Below the pieces are notes generated by a model that ran no database searches, was not told the origin of the DNA, and saw only the letters and a list, made by a program, of their open reading frames with translations. This document shows, piece after piece, positions 9,013 through 16,478 of a stretch of 64,000 bases of DNA (its first letter is position 1; every line of letters begins with the position of its first letter). This stretch comes from Halorubrum sp. Atlit-26R (lineage in GTDB: Archaea > Halobacteriota > Halobacteria > Halobacteriales > Haloferacaceae), in NCBI RefSeq assembly GCF_003666015.1, contig NZ_QPLT01000002.1, positions 310,001 to 374,000 on the forward strand, read 5' to 3'. A program made the position numbers and the translations under genes.

Positions 9013-9657
9013 ATGCGCCCGCGAACGCTGCTCGCGCTGCTCCTCGTCGTCCCCCTCGTGGACGCGCTGTTCCTGATCGTGGTCGCGACGCGGCTCGGGT
9101 GGCCCGCGACGGTCGCGCTCGTCGTGTTGACGGCCGTCCTCGGGATGCTCCTGTTGCGCGCCGAGGGGCGCGCGACCCTCGCCCGTATCCAGCGCAAGGC
9201 GGCGCAGGGGAAGCCCCCGACCGACGAGCTGCTCGACGGCGGGCTGCTCATCGCCGCGGGCGCGTTCCTGCTCACGCCGGGGCTCGTCACCGACGCCGTC
9301 GGCTTCCTGCTCGCGCTCCCGCTCTCGCGGGTCCCCATCCGCGTGGCCCTGAAGAAGTACGTCGTCGTCCCGTACATCGAGCGCGAGACGGACGGGTTCC
9401 TCTCCGGGAACGTCTACATCGGCGGCTTCCCGAACGACGGTGAGGGCGGCTTCTCGATGGGCGGCGGCGGGTTCCCCGGCGGCGGTCCCGGCGGCCCCGG
9501 TGGCGGCCCGGACGGATTCGACGGTAGCAACGGTGCCGGCCCCGACGGGGGCGCCGGCGGGAACGCGGACGGCTCGGGCGGGAGCGCGTCGACGGACGAC
9601 GACGTCGTCGACGTTGATTACACGGTCGAAGACGGGGAACAGCAGCGAACCGACTGA
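9013..9657 (+). CDS. FxsA family membrane protein
   Basis: A 214-residue protein with the FxsA family signature: RTLLALLLVVPLVDALFLIVVATRLG, then AEGRATLARIQRKAAQGKPP, and DGGLLIAAGAFLLTPGLVTDAVGFLLALP. There are three or four helices. The C-terminal ~70 residues are a Gly-rich, then acidic tail (GGGGFPGGGPGG repeats, ending DDDVVDVDYTVEDGE), longer than bacterial FxsA. E. coli FxsA affects phage exclusion by F factor; the normal role is unknown. It is divergent from the DUF1405 gene, with 157 bp between starts. Confidence 0.85.
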   Translation: MRPRTLLALLLVVPLVDALFLIVVATRLGWPATVALVVLTAVLGMLLLRAEGRATLARIQRKAAQGKPPTDELLDGGLLIAAGAFLLTPGLVTDAVGFLLALPLSRVPIRVALKKYVVVPYIERETDGFLSGNVYIGGFPNDGEGGFSMGGGGFPGGGPGGPGGGPDGFDGSNGAGPDGGAGGNADGSGGSASTDDDVVDVDYTVEDGEQQRTD

Positions 9658-9761
9658 CGGCGCGGGCGACGTGAGTTCCCCGTGAAACCGCAACACGGCG
9701 GCGGACTGCCGAAAGGAAACCCTTAAAATCCTACCCGCGCAACGACTGAATGCGCTCACCT

Positions 9762-9835
9762 GGGCCAATAGCTCAGTCAGGTTGAGCGCTCGGCTGATAA
9801 CCGGGAGGTCCACGGTTCAAATCCGTGTTGGCCCA
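9762..9835 (+). tRNA. tRNA-Ile (GAT)
   Basis: A 74-nt cloverleaf. The acceptor GGGCCAA pairs with TTGGCCC, the D arm has AGCTCAG.CAGGTTGAGC, the anticodon loop CTGATAA gives GAT, and the T arm has GGTTCAAATCC. Discriminator A is at 9835 and CCA is not encoded. A TTAAAA element about 35 nt upstream (9723-9728) is a likely promoter. Confidence 0.97.
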
Positions 9836-9867
9836 CCTACTGCCCGCTCGGTCTCCGACCGGGCGAG

Positions 9868-9899
9868 ATTGGTGGGCTGGGACTCCCCAGCCACCCAAT
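9868..9899 (+). terminator. Long hairpin just downstream of tRNA-Ile
   Basis: GGCTGGG (9875-9881) pairs with CCCAGCC (9886-9892) around a 4-nt loop. With one bulge on each side the stem extends through ATTGGT and ACC(C)AAT to roughly 13 pairs. A weaker hairpin (CGGTC/GACCG, 9849-9861) precedes it. This could end or process the tRNA transcript or belong to a small RNA. It is not followed by a clear T-run. Confidence 0.4.
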
Positions 9900-10058
9900 T
9901 TCGTCGTTCTACCCCGATAGTGGCACCACTACCGCGTCTTGTCTGAGCAGAGAATTGCGTCGGTAGTCGCCGCTGTCTCCCGATCCGCGTTAGTCGACCG
10001 AGCTCCTCGGTCGTTGAGCCGTGACCAGTCATTTGTACACCGCCCGCGAGGGAGGGGT

Positions 10059-11258
10059 ATGGAGCAGCTGGAGTGTTACGACTGCGGCGAGACGTACGCG
10101 TTCGGCGACGCGGCCCGCTGCCGCTGCGGCGAACCGCTCTGGTTCGAGACCGACACCGCCGGGTTCGACTGGCCCGACGCGAGCGGTACGACGGGGAGCG
10201 GGGTCTCGCTCGGGCGAGACACCCTCTGGCGCTACGAGTCAGTGCTTCCCGCTGCGACGCCGACCGGATTGGCTGCCGCCGCGGGCGGGACGCCGCTGTT
10301 CCGCGCGCCGTCGATCGAACCGGCGGACGGGCCTCGGATCCATCTCAAGGTCGAGGGCGTCAACCCGACGGGGAGCTTCAAAGATCGGGGAACCGCGGTC
10401 GGTACCGGTCGGACGGAGGGCCCGGTCGGCACCGTCTCGCACGGCAACATGGCGCTGAGCGTCGCCGCCCACGCGGCCGCGGCGGACCGGGAAGCGATCA
10501 TCCTCGTGGCCGAAGACACGCCCGACTCGCGGCTCGCGATGATCGCGCAACACGACCCGCACCTGTTCCGGGTCCGCGGCGAGTACGGGCGGCTCTACGA
10601 CGACACCCTCGACGGCGACCTCGGCGTCGCGTTCCTCAACTCGGACGCCCCGCTCCGGGTGGCCGGACAGAAGACGGTCGCGTACGAGATCTGCGAGGCG
10701 TTCGCCCCCGACGCCCCCGACGCGATCGTCCTGCCGGTCAGCAGCGGCGGACAGGCGAGCGGGGTCTGGAAGGCGCTCCGGGAACTGGACGCCGCGGGAC
10801 TGCTCTCGGCGGTGCCGCGGATCTACCTCGCGCAGGCCGCGCGCTGTGACCCGATCGCGCGGGCGTACCGCCGCGGCGCGTCGCGCGTCGAGCCCGTCGA
10901 GGGCGAGCCGACGGCGGCCGTCTCGATCAACAACGCCGATCCGCCGAGCGGGAACCGGGCGCTGGCCGCCGTCTCGGAGACGGGCGGCGGCGTCGTCTCC
11001 GTCGCCGAGGAGGCGATGCTCGACGAGACGGAGCGCCTCGCGGCGGACGCCGGGGTCTCCGTCGAACCGTCCTGCGCCGTGGCCACGGCCGCGGTCCGGG
11101 AGCTCGCCGCGTCGGGGGAGTTCGGTTCCGACGACGACGTCGCCGTGATACTGACCGGGTCGGGGTACAAGTACGGGGGCGCAGCCGTCGACGCCGCGTC
11201 GGTACGGGAGGTCGACCGGGCGGACGTCCCCGACGCGGTCCGCGACGCGGTGCCGTGA
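10059..11258 (+). CDS. Threonine synthase-like PLP enzyme
   Basis: A 399-residue fold-type II PLP enzyme of the threonine synthase group. The N-terminus has a small zinc-ribbon (C6, C9, C21, C23). The PLP lysine is K108 in NPTGSFKDRG, SHGNMALSVAAHAAA carries the substrate and phosphate-binding Asn, and the PLP phosphate loop is PVSSGGQASG. Threonine synthases turn O-phosphohomoserine into threonine; haloarchaea hold several paralogues, so exact substrate is inferred. A strong GGAGGGG sequence abuts the ATG at 10059 and decides the start against the in-frame codon 120 nt upstream. Confidence 0.82.
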   Translation: MEQLECYDCGETYAFGDAARCRCGEPLWFETDTAGFDWPDASGTTGSGVSLGRDTLWRYESVLPAATPTGLAAAAGGTPLFRAPSIEPADGPRIHLKVEGVNPTGSFKDRGTAVGTGRTEGPVGTVSHGNMALSVAAHAAAADREAIILVAEDTPDSRLAMIAQHDPHLFRVRGEYGRLYDDTLDGDLGVAFLNSDAPLRVAGQKTVAYEICEAFAPDAPDAIVLPVSSGGQASGVWKALRELDAAGLLSAVPRIYLAQAARCDPIARAYRRGASRVEPVEGEPTAAVSINNADPPSGNRALAAVSETGGGVVSVAEEAMLDETERLAADAGVSVEPSCAVATAAVRELAASGEFGSDDDVAVILTGSGYKYGGAAVDAASVREVDRADVPDAVRDAVP

Positions 11259-11511
11259 GCCGTCGACGAGCGGGCGGCCGATCGGGAGAGCGGCGGTCGG
11301 TTGTCGGTCCGCTCGGTTCTCGCCGGCGCGCCGGCCCCTCAGTCGGTCGCTACCGGCTCGTCTTGGTGTCGGAGAGATGCCGTCCGTTCGCCCAGTTCGC
11401 GCCATTGACCCATAACGTCGGGGTGTCGCACCCGATCACAGGGTCGAGCAGCAGCGCCCGGACGGGCGTGGCGCCGAGGTCGTGGTCGACGTCGACGAGC
11501 GTGACCCCCGG

Positions 11512-11763
11512 TCACCGATGCTCGTCGATCCACTCGCACCACGCGTGGAAATCGTCGGCGCCGCACTGGTCTGCGATCGACTGGAGCGTCCCGGTCGGTA
11601 TCTCGTCTTCCGACGCCATCGGTACCGTCACGACTCGAACCTCGTCCGTGTCCGGTGACTCGTATCGCATCTTCAGATGGCTTCCGACCCGACCGACGCG
11701 CTCGTAGCCGAAGTCGTGAAGCACAGACGCGATCTCGCGCCCGGAGAAGCTCGTCCGGACCAT
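11512..11763 (-). CDS. hicA: HicA-like toxin of a type II toxin-antitoxin pair
   Basis: An 83-residue protein of the HicA/YcfA family, small double-stranded-RBD-like mRNA interferases. The family core is FSGREIASVLHDFGYERVGRVGSHLKMRY, with the probable catalytic His29 in GSH, followed by a TVPMASEDEIPTGTLQSIA block that matches the family's VP.H..L..GTL region. It begins exactly one base after the antitoxin stop codon, so the two are co-transcribed, antitoxin first. Confidence 0.85.
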   Translation of the reverse strand: MVRTSFSGREIASVLHDFGYERVGRVGSHLKMRYESPDTDEVRVVTVPMASEDEIPTGTLQSIADQCGADDFHAWCEWIDEHR

Positions 11764-12024
11764 TCACTCCATGAAGTCGGGAAGCTCCTCGTCACCGGGT
11801 TCCGAGTCTTCGAGACCCCACTCTTCGAGGTCTTCCTCGGTGACGGGCTCGCCGCCGCCCTCATGGAGTTCGATCGCCTCCGCGAGCATGCGGAGGGCTT
11901 CGGCCTTCGTGTCGCCGAAGGAGGCGAGACCGGTCTCGATGTCCTTGGCGGTTATCGAGCCGTCGTCCTCGTGGATGAACTCGACGCCCTCTCCGTCGTG
12001 GGCGTCGCGCGTCGCACTCGCCAT
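11764..12024 (-). CDS. hicB: HicB-like antitoxin
   Basis: An 86-residue acidic protein upstream of the HicA-like toxin. The central part (EFIHEDDGSITAKDIETGLASFGDTKAEALRMLAEAIEL) is the partial RNase-H-like HicB fold, in which a strand pair is followed by the G.S.FG.T..EAL...EA.E helix. The C-terminus is very acidic and has no visible DNA-binding domain, so autoregulation may use another factor. An upstream in-frame start would add 18 residues; 12024 fits the family better. Confidence 0.82.
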   Translation of the reverse strand: MASATRDAHDGEGVEFIHEDDGSITAKDIETGLASFGDTKAEALRMLAEAIELHEGGGEPVTEEDLEEWGLEDSEPGDEELPDFME

Positions 12025-12248
12025 ACCCGTCTTTCGGGGACAGCTCGAATAAGCGTTCTGTCGGATGGGACTCAGCAAGTACGAGTCCAGATAGAAAGCC
12101 CGGGTCGTGGTTCACGAGGGATTTCAGAAACGCTCCCTGGACAGACGAGCGGAGCGGCGAACGACGATATCTGGGCCGAGCCGGACGCAAGCGAGTCGCT
12201 CACTACGGACGTCGCGCTGGACGCAGAGGAGTAGCTGAGGGGCTGAGA

Positions 12249-12277
12249 GTAGTGTGAACGCACACTACATTTATCAA
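12249..12277 (+). promoter_or_regulatory. VapBC promoter with operator palindrome
   Basis: A perfect 8-bp inverted repeat, GTAGTGTG-N4-CACACTAC (12249-12268), is followed at once by TTTATCAA (12270-12277), a TATA-like box 22-29 nt before the antitoxin ATG. A palindrome abutting the TATA box fits autorepression by the AbrB-type antitoxin; that is inference. Confidence 0.65.
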
Positions 12278-12298
12278 AACGGCCACGTACGCACATGT

Positions 12299-12550
12299 AT
12301 GAGCAGCGAGCGCGTCGACTCCGAGAGCACGGTCTCGGGAAATCAGGCGAACATTCCGGCCCACATCCGTCGAGAGATGGATATCGACGACGGGGACACG
12401 CTTCGCTGGCGGATCGAGGACGACGGGACGCTTCGCGTGCGGGTCGTTCAGCAGCGCAGCGGGACGTTCGGCGAGTTCGACGGGTACGACGGCGACCGGG
12501 AGACCGACGTCGAGACCGAGCACGACGCGTGGGGCGTCGACCCCGAGTAG
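12299..12550 (+). CDS. vapB: AbrB/VapB-type antitoxin
   Basis: An 83-residue protein with an AbrB/SpoVT swapped-hairpin domain: STVSGNQANIPAHIRREMDIDDGDTLRWRIEDDGTLRVRVV, showing the (I/V)P..(I/V)R...I..GD.L.W........ pattern of these DNA-binding antitoxins. The acidic C-terminal ~30 residues would neutralise the toxin. The toxin gene starts directly after its stop codon. The ATG at 12299 is preferred over the ORF extension because of the promoter position. Confidence 0.85.
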   Translation: MSSERVDSESTVSGNQANIPAHIRREMDIDDGDTLRWRIEDDGTLRVRVVQQRSGTFGEFDGYDGDRETDVETEHDAWGVDPE

Positions 12551-12985
12551 ATGCCCCGGGCGCTCGTCGACACGACCGTGCTCTTCGCGGCGGCGTACCG
12601 TCGGGACGGCGCGCACGAGGACGCGCTCCCGATCCTCAGAGGGATCGACGCCGGGGAGCTCCCGGAGGCGGTGATCTTGGACTACGTACTCGCGGAGACG
12701 CTCAACGGCCTGACGACGCACGCGGGCCACGACGCCGCTGTCGACTTCCTCGACCGGGTGGAGGAGAACGCGCGGCTCCACGTCGAGTCGCTGACGACGG
12801 ACGCGTTCGCGACGGCGAAGGGGCTCTTCCGGCGGCACGAGGGGTTCTCGCTCGTCGACGCCTGTCTCGTCGCGTACATGCGCGTCGAGGGGCTCGACTA
12901 CTGCTACGCGTTCGACGACGACTTCGACGCCGCCGAGGACGTCTCCCGGCTCGATGTCGCGACCGATCCGTACCAGCCGGAGTGA
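12551..12985 (+). CDS. vapC: PIN-domain VapC toxin
   Basis: A 144-residue PIN-domain ribonuclease. The acidic active-site residues are visible: D7 (VDTTVLF), E49 (AETLNGL), D103 (SLVDACL) and the FDDDFD cluster near 122-126. VapC toxins cleave tRNA or rRNA and are held inactive by the VapB protein encoded immediately upstream (stop and start codons adjacent). The set of residues looks complete, so the toxin is probably active. Confidence 0.88.
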   Translation: MPRALVDTTVLFAAAYRRDGAHEDALPILRGIDAGELPEAVILDYVLAETLNGLTTHAGHDAAVDFLDRVEENARLHVESLTTDAFATAKGLFRRHEGFSLVDACLVAYMRVEGLDYCYAFDDDFDAAEDVSRLDVATDPYQPE

Positions 12986-13039
12986 GCGAGGCAGTGGATA
13001 TCACTCGCTCGCGTTCGTCAGCGCCGACGCGACCGGCCG

Positions 13040-13492
13040 CTATCGCTCCTCCAGTCGGTCGGCGGCGTCGTATCGCCGGACCAGCGCGCCGACGTACCAG
13101 AACTTCAGTGCCATCGCGAGCGCGCCGGCGAGGCCGGCCCGGAGGGGTCGCCGGCGGTACGCGGCGACGAACGCGTACACCGAGACGGGGACGTTGACCA
13201 GGTTGAGCCAGTTCGGGTACGTGCGATCGAAGACGCCCGCCTTCCGTTCGCGCGTCCACCAGCGCTCGGCCAGCACCACGCGGCTCATCCAGGCGTCGTC
13301 GTCTTTCGGCGGGGAGAACAGGATCGGGTTCAACAGGGTGAACAGGAGCGCGGCGCCCGCGAGTCGCGGCTTCCGGTGATAGACGGCGAAGAGGAGCGCC
13401 GGCAGCAGGACCGTGCGACTCCAGCCGCTCTTCGGATTTGAGTGGCGACGCCAGAACCGCTCCTCGAAGTCGTCGGGCAGGGTGGGGGTCAT
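13040..13492 (-). CDS. DUF6653-like small membrane-associated protein
   Basis: A 150-residue protein with hydrophobic segments (VLLPALLFAVY, LAGAALLFTLLNP, LVNVPVSVYAFVAAY and AGLAGALAMALKFWYVGAL) and conserved-looking polar blocks ERFWRRHSNPKSGWSR and WMSRVVLAERWW. It resembles the haloarchaeal family I remember as DUF6653; the number is from memory. No function is known. It marks the GC-rich left border of the AT-rich island. Confidence 0.6.
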   Translation of the reverse strand: MTPTLPDDFEERFWRRHSNPKSGWSRTVLLPALLFAVYHRKPRLAGAALLFTLLNPILFSPPKDDDAWMSRVVLAERWWTRERKAGVFDRTYPNWLNLVNVPVSVYAFVAAYRRRPLRAGLAGALAMALKFWYVGALVRRYDAADRLEER

Positions 13493-13707
13493 GCGTGAAC
13501 GTTTCTCCGAACGAGCAAATAGCTTCGTCCGAGTCAGGTGGTGCTATGCGTACTTCTCGGCGACCGCGTAAACGCCGCGCTCGGCGGTGGAGTGTCGGGT
13601 TCGGCGTCTACATGTCGAGCAGTGAAGATCCAGAAAAGTGTCTGAACAACAGGGTAACCCAAAGTATTGATTTACCAGTGAATACACAGATAATTTGGTG
13701 GTGACAA

Positions 13708-14379
13708 TTGGCTAGCTCTAATGTCTTAGTTGAACAGGTTATTCTTAGCGGTCTATTTGGGGGTCTTTTCGGTGGTTTAATATTTGCTCTTGTCAGGGAC
13801 TTCATTTGGCGTAAAGTAACGAGTCCGACTCTTAGATTTGTAAAATCTGCCACCACTGATTTTGAAACAGACAGCGAAGGCGATATTGACGCAAGGGTAT
13901 TTCGTATTCCGGTGGAGAACACAGGTGGAAGCGCTGCGACTAATTGTAAACCAGAGTTAAATATGGAAGGCAGTCTTGGTGATAAAAGTTATGCGGTAAA
14001 TCAACGGCTCACCTGGGCTGAAGGTGATAACCCTCAACGAATTACGATCAATACTGATGAGCGTGCAGAAGTAGGACTGCTCAGAATTATTGCTGAAGAA
14101 AGTGAGGGTCCTATTCAAACAGCTCCATCGTTCTATGTTGAAATTCCTGGGCGTGATGGTTGGGGTAGTGATGATAGTGTAACTGTGTGGGAGTATGAAG
14201 ACGGCAAAGCTGTCAGCGCTTCAGTGCCAAACAAGATTGAACTGGGTGAGTTTACCCAAATAGAATGGGAAACAGTTCAGATCACCGTAACAGCTGAAAA
14301 CGCTAGCAAGATCACGGAAACAATAGATTTCAACTTAGACACGGAACGAGGGATGGTAGGATTTAGTGTTGAATTGTAG
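13708..14379 (+). CDS. Membrane-anchored protein of unknown family, Kiwa-island partner
   Basis: A 223-residue protein with one glycine-rich N-terminal helix (VILSGLFGGLFGGLIFALV, about residues 11-29) followed by a basic RDFIWRK and a soluble, beta-rich domain of about 180 residues. The helix orientation with positive residues after it suggests a cytoplasmic soluble domain. The start is a TTG preceded by GGTGGTGA, a plausible Shine-Dalgarno; no ATG fits. I do not recognise the family. It lies 52 bp upstream of a KwaB-like gene on the same strand, both AT-rich. A role as membrane sensor or anchor for that protein is inference. Confidence 0.65.
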   Translation: MASSNVLVEQVILSGLFGGLFGGLIFALVRDFIWRKVTSPTLRFVKSATTDFETDSEGDIDARVFRIPVENTGGSAATNCKPELNMEGSLGDKSYAVNQRLTWAEGDNPQRITINTDERAEVGLLRIIAEESEGPIQTAPSFYVEIPGRDGWGSDDSVTVWEYEDGKAVSASVPNKIELGEFTQIEWETVQITVTAENASKITETIDFNLDTERGMVGFSVEL

Positions 14380-14398
14380 ATTTAGAAAGTCGGCCAGA

Positions 14399-14406
14399 AT
14401 ATATAA
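14399..14406 (+). promoter_or_regulatory. TATA box of the KwaB-like gene
   Basis: ATATAAAT lies 26-33 nt upstream of the ATG at 14432. This is the standard spacing for a leaderless archaeal transcript, so the KwaB-like gene can be transcribed separately from its neighbour. Confidence 0.6.
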
Positions 14407-14431
14407 ATCCGATAGACAATAGTAAATACAT

Positions 14432-15445
14432 ATGTCAACCGAGACGACAGAGGAAGAAGAACTACAGGAAATATTAGAGGACGCCATATCGGTACTAGAT
14501 GCGGATGAAGATATTACGGCCGAGTATCTGATAGCAGAGGAGGTCCCGGACACAAAATCTATACTAGCAGATCAAAATCTCACCACCTACCAGTACCATG
14601 AGATTCCACTACGTTCCGAGGTACTGGAAGAGGTCAGAGAGAATGCTGCGAAAGATGCTGAAGGCTTCTACGGCTCAGTGAATTCTGGCGACCGCGAACT
14701 TGTTAAATATGACGTGACAAACACAAATCAGGATATAGTACCATCGCAGTATATTGACAAAGAAGATCTAACGTATCCCCAGCGATTTGAACGTCTACTT
14801 GATGTTGATTCGTTTGGGGGTACAACATACGATGAGACAGAAGATATCGGGTTTCAGGTACTCCGAGTTACTAGTGAACGAACCGGCGAGCAAGTACTCG
14901 CGTTCCAGCGATTCACAGGGCATCAACTTTCTTCAGATAGCGAAAAACTACGCCTTGCGATGGAAGATGAGCAATATAGTCAGTTTGATAAAACAGTCGT
15001 GACGGTGCGAAATAGATTTGACTGTATCTGGTATCAGGATCGAATTTTTGTATTCCGAGCAAAGCCGTTTGAGGATATTTTTGACTTCTTGGAACAGTAC
15101 AAACACCATGCCAACGATGTAATAAATGGATTGGAGGATGCCGATCTAACCATTCACAATGAAGACGAATTTGTGGATTCAATTCAGGGAGATCGACGTG
15201 CTCTTCGAAAGATGCACTCAGTAGAACAGCAGGGCATATATGACAGCATTGATCGTAATGATGTTGAAGATGTCATCAATGAATTTGATCTGGGAATTGA
15301 GGCAACGACAGAAGATGGCGAGTGGGGAATAACAGTTCCGGATTTGAGGAAAAAGTGGGACGTAATTCGATTATTAAACGATGATCACGTAGTGAGCTAC
15401 CTAATTGATGCGCAATACCAAGTCTATGAAAAGGATAGGCGGTGA
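14432..15445 (+). CDS. DUF4868 / KwaB-like protein (Kiwa-type defence)
   Basis: A 337-residue protein whose second half follows the DUF4868 pattern known from KwaB of the Kiwa anti-phage system: an aromatic segment FDCIWYQDRIFVFRAKPFEDIF, a long helix DFLEQYKHHANDVINGLE, an R-rich RRALRKM block, and a C-terminal IRLLNDDHVVSYLIDAQYQVYEK ending. The first ~80 residues are acidic and helical. In Kiwa, KwaB binds DNA and works with the membrane protein KwaA. Here the upstream membrane gene has one helix rather than several, so the pair is a variant at best. Assignment rests on pattern memory, not a search. Confidence 0.6.
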   Translation: MSTETTEEEELQEILEDAISVLDADEDITAEYLIAEEVPDTKSILADQNLTTYQYHEIPLRSEVLEEVRENAAKDAEGFYGSVNSGDRELVKYDVTNTNQDIVPSQYIDKEDLTYPQRFERLLDVDSFGGTTYDETEDIGFQVLRVTSERTGEQVLAFQRFTGHQLSSDSEKLRLAMEDEQYSQFDKTVVTVRNRFDCIWYQDRIFVFRAKPFEDIFDFLEQYKHHANDVINGLEDADLTIHNEDEFVDSIQGDRRALRKMHSVEQQGIYDSIDRNDVEDVINEFDLGIEATTEDGEWGITVPDLRKKWDVIRLLNDDHVVSYLIDAQYQVYEKDRR

Positions 15446-15725
15446 CATTATTGACACATAAATAAATTGATTATAACCGGTCGTAAACCGGATCTGAAGA
15501 ACAGTGGAGCCACTAAACAGCGAGAATCAAGTCAGATATAGTGGCGTACAGTACGACCCGTCCAAGACGCGGCATCGACACGATCTGACGAGTACCCGGC
15601 AGCACTCGCGACGCTCGTCCGCGCCGACCGCACGAGCCACGACATCGCCCGGACCACACTCTTTCCGAATCCGAACCACCGAATTCTTTTACCAGTCAAC
15701 AGCCATCGAAAGACGCCCTCAAACC

Positions 15726-15932
15726 ATGCTCGACGAGATATTCGAGGTCGTCTTCGACGTTATCCTGGAACTGGTCCCCACCGTCATCCTGAAAATCCTC
15801 CTCCTGCTCGCCGGCCTCGCGGCGGTGGCGGTCGGCGTCCCGCTGCTCGCCGACTCGCCGCTCGTCGGCGGCGCGCTGACCGCCCTCGGCGCGGCGGCGG
15901 TGATCGGCGTCCTCGCCAGCTGGGCGCTGTAA
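15726..15932 (+). CDS. Small hydrophobic membrane protein
   Basis: A 68-residue protein consisting of an amphipathic start (MLDEIFEVVFDVILELVP) and two membrane helices (ILKILLLLAGLAAVAVGVPLL and GGALTALGAAAVIGVLASW). GC-rich, native-looking codon use resumes here. A TTCTTTTA element lies about 35 nt upstream of the ATG. No family recognised; it may be a conserved haloarchaeal small membrane protein. Confidence 0.6.
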   Translation: MLDEIFEVVFDVILELVPTVILKILLLLAGLAAVAVGVPLLADSPLVGGALTALGAAAVIGVLASWAL

Positions 15933-16040
15933 CCCGACGCCTCCCCCGACGTCGCAGGGGCGAGCGACCGCGACTCGTTTCGGAATAATTGAACGAACTG
16001 AGGCCGGGAATTTATACCGCAGTTCGCCGTGCGGCGGGGT

Positions 16041-16403
16041 ATGGACATGTTCGAGGACGGCGGGACCTGTTCGAACGGTCACTACTTCGCGTCCGCGGGA
16101 CGCACCGGGGGCGGCACCTACTACTGCCCCCGGTGTAACGCGAAGAACGTCTCGCCGGGCGCCGAGGGAATCCGGAACGGCGGCCGCTGCCTGAAGGGCC
16201 ACTACTTCGCCGCGCCGACCGAGTTAGGGAACGGAACGTACGCGTGCCCGGCCTGCGAGTCGGTCGACCTCGACCCGGTCGCGGACGCGTTCGACGACGG
16301 CGGCGTCTGCGAGAACGGCCACGAGTTCCGCGTGCCGGACCGGACGGACGCGGGCGCGTTCCGCTGCCGCGAGTGCGGCACTCTCGATATCGAACCGAAC
16401 TGA
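16041..16403 (+). CDS. Triple zinc-ribbon repeat protein
   Basis: A 120-residue protein made of three copies of a zinc-ribbon unit of about 38 residues: CSNGHYF ... YYCPRCNAK, CLKGHYF ... YACPACESV, and CENGHEF ... FRCRECGTL. Each first half has the unusual C-x-x-G-H form, so zinc may be held by three Cys and a His or by Cys pairs across units. No other domain is present. A nucleic-acid or protein-binding adaptor role is plausible but unproven. ATG at 16041 is preferred over an upstream GTG. Confidence 0.7.
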   Translation: MDMFEDGGTCSNGHYFASAGRTGGGTYYCPRCNAKNVSPGAEGIRNGGRCLKGHYFAAPTELGNGTYACPACESVDLDPVADAFDDGGVCENGHEFRVPDRTDAGAFRCRECGTLDIEPN

Positions 16404-16478
16404 CCGCTCGCCGGGGCGGGCTGCGACGCTAGGGGGCCACTACTCTTATGCGAGCCGAGAGAGTCGGTACCAACGATC

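Larger units (their letters stand above)
13600..15500. other. AT-rich accessory island
   Basis: Base composition drops abruptly near 13610 and recovers after about 15500. Codons such as ATA, AGA, TTA and AAT, rare in neighbouring genes, are common. The island holds two genes (13708 and 14432). There is no tRNA, integrase or direct-repeat border that I can see, so the entry mechanism is unknown. The 280 bp after it (15446-15725) contain only a small ACCGGT-rich hairpin and the promoter of the next gene. Confidence 0.75.

Noticed and set aside
8110-9813. Long minus-strand frame across the fxsA and DUF1405 genes
   Set aside because: It is Arg/Pro-rich, overlaps two recognisable genes and the tRNA, and reflects GC bias in antisense frames.
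13500-15725. Search for an integrase, att sites or a tRNA border around the AT-rich island
   Set aside because: No tRNA, integrase or convincing direct repeats were visible, so integration-element status was not claimed.
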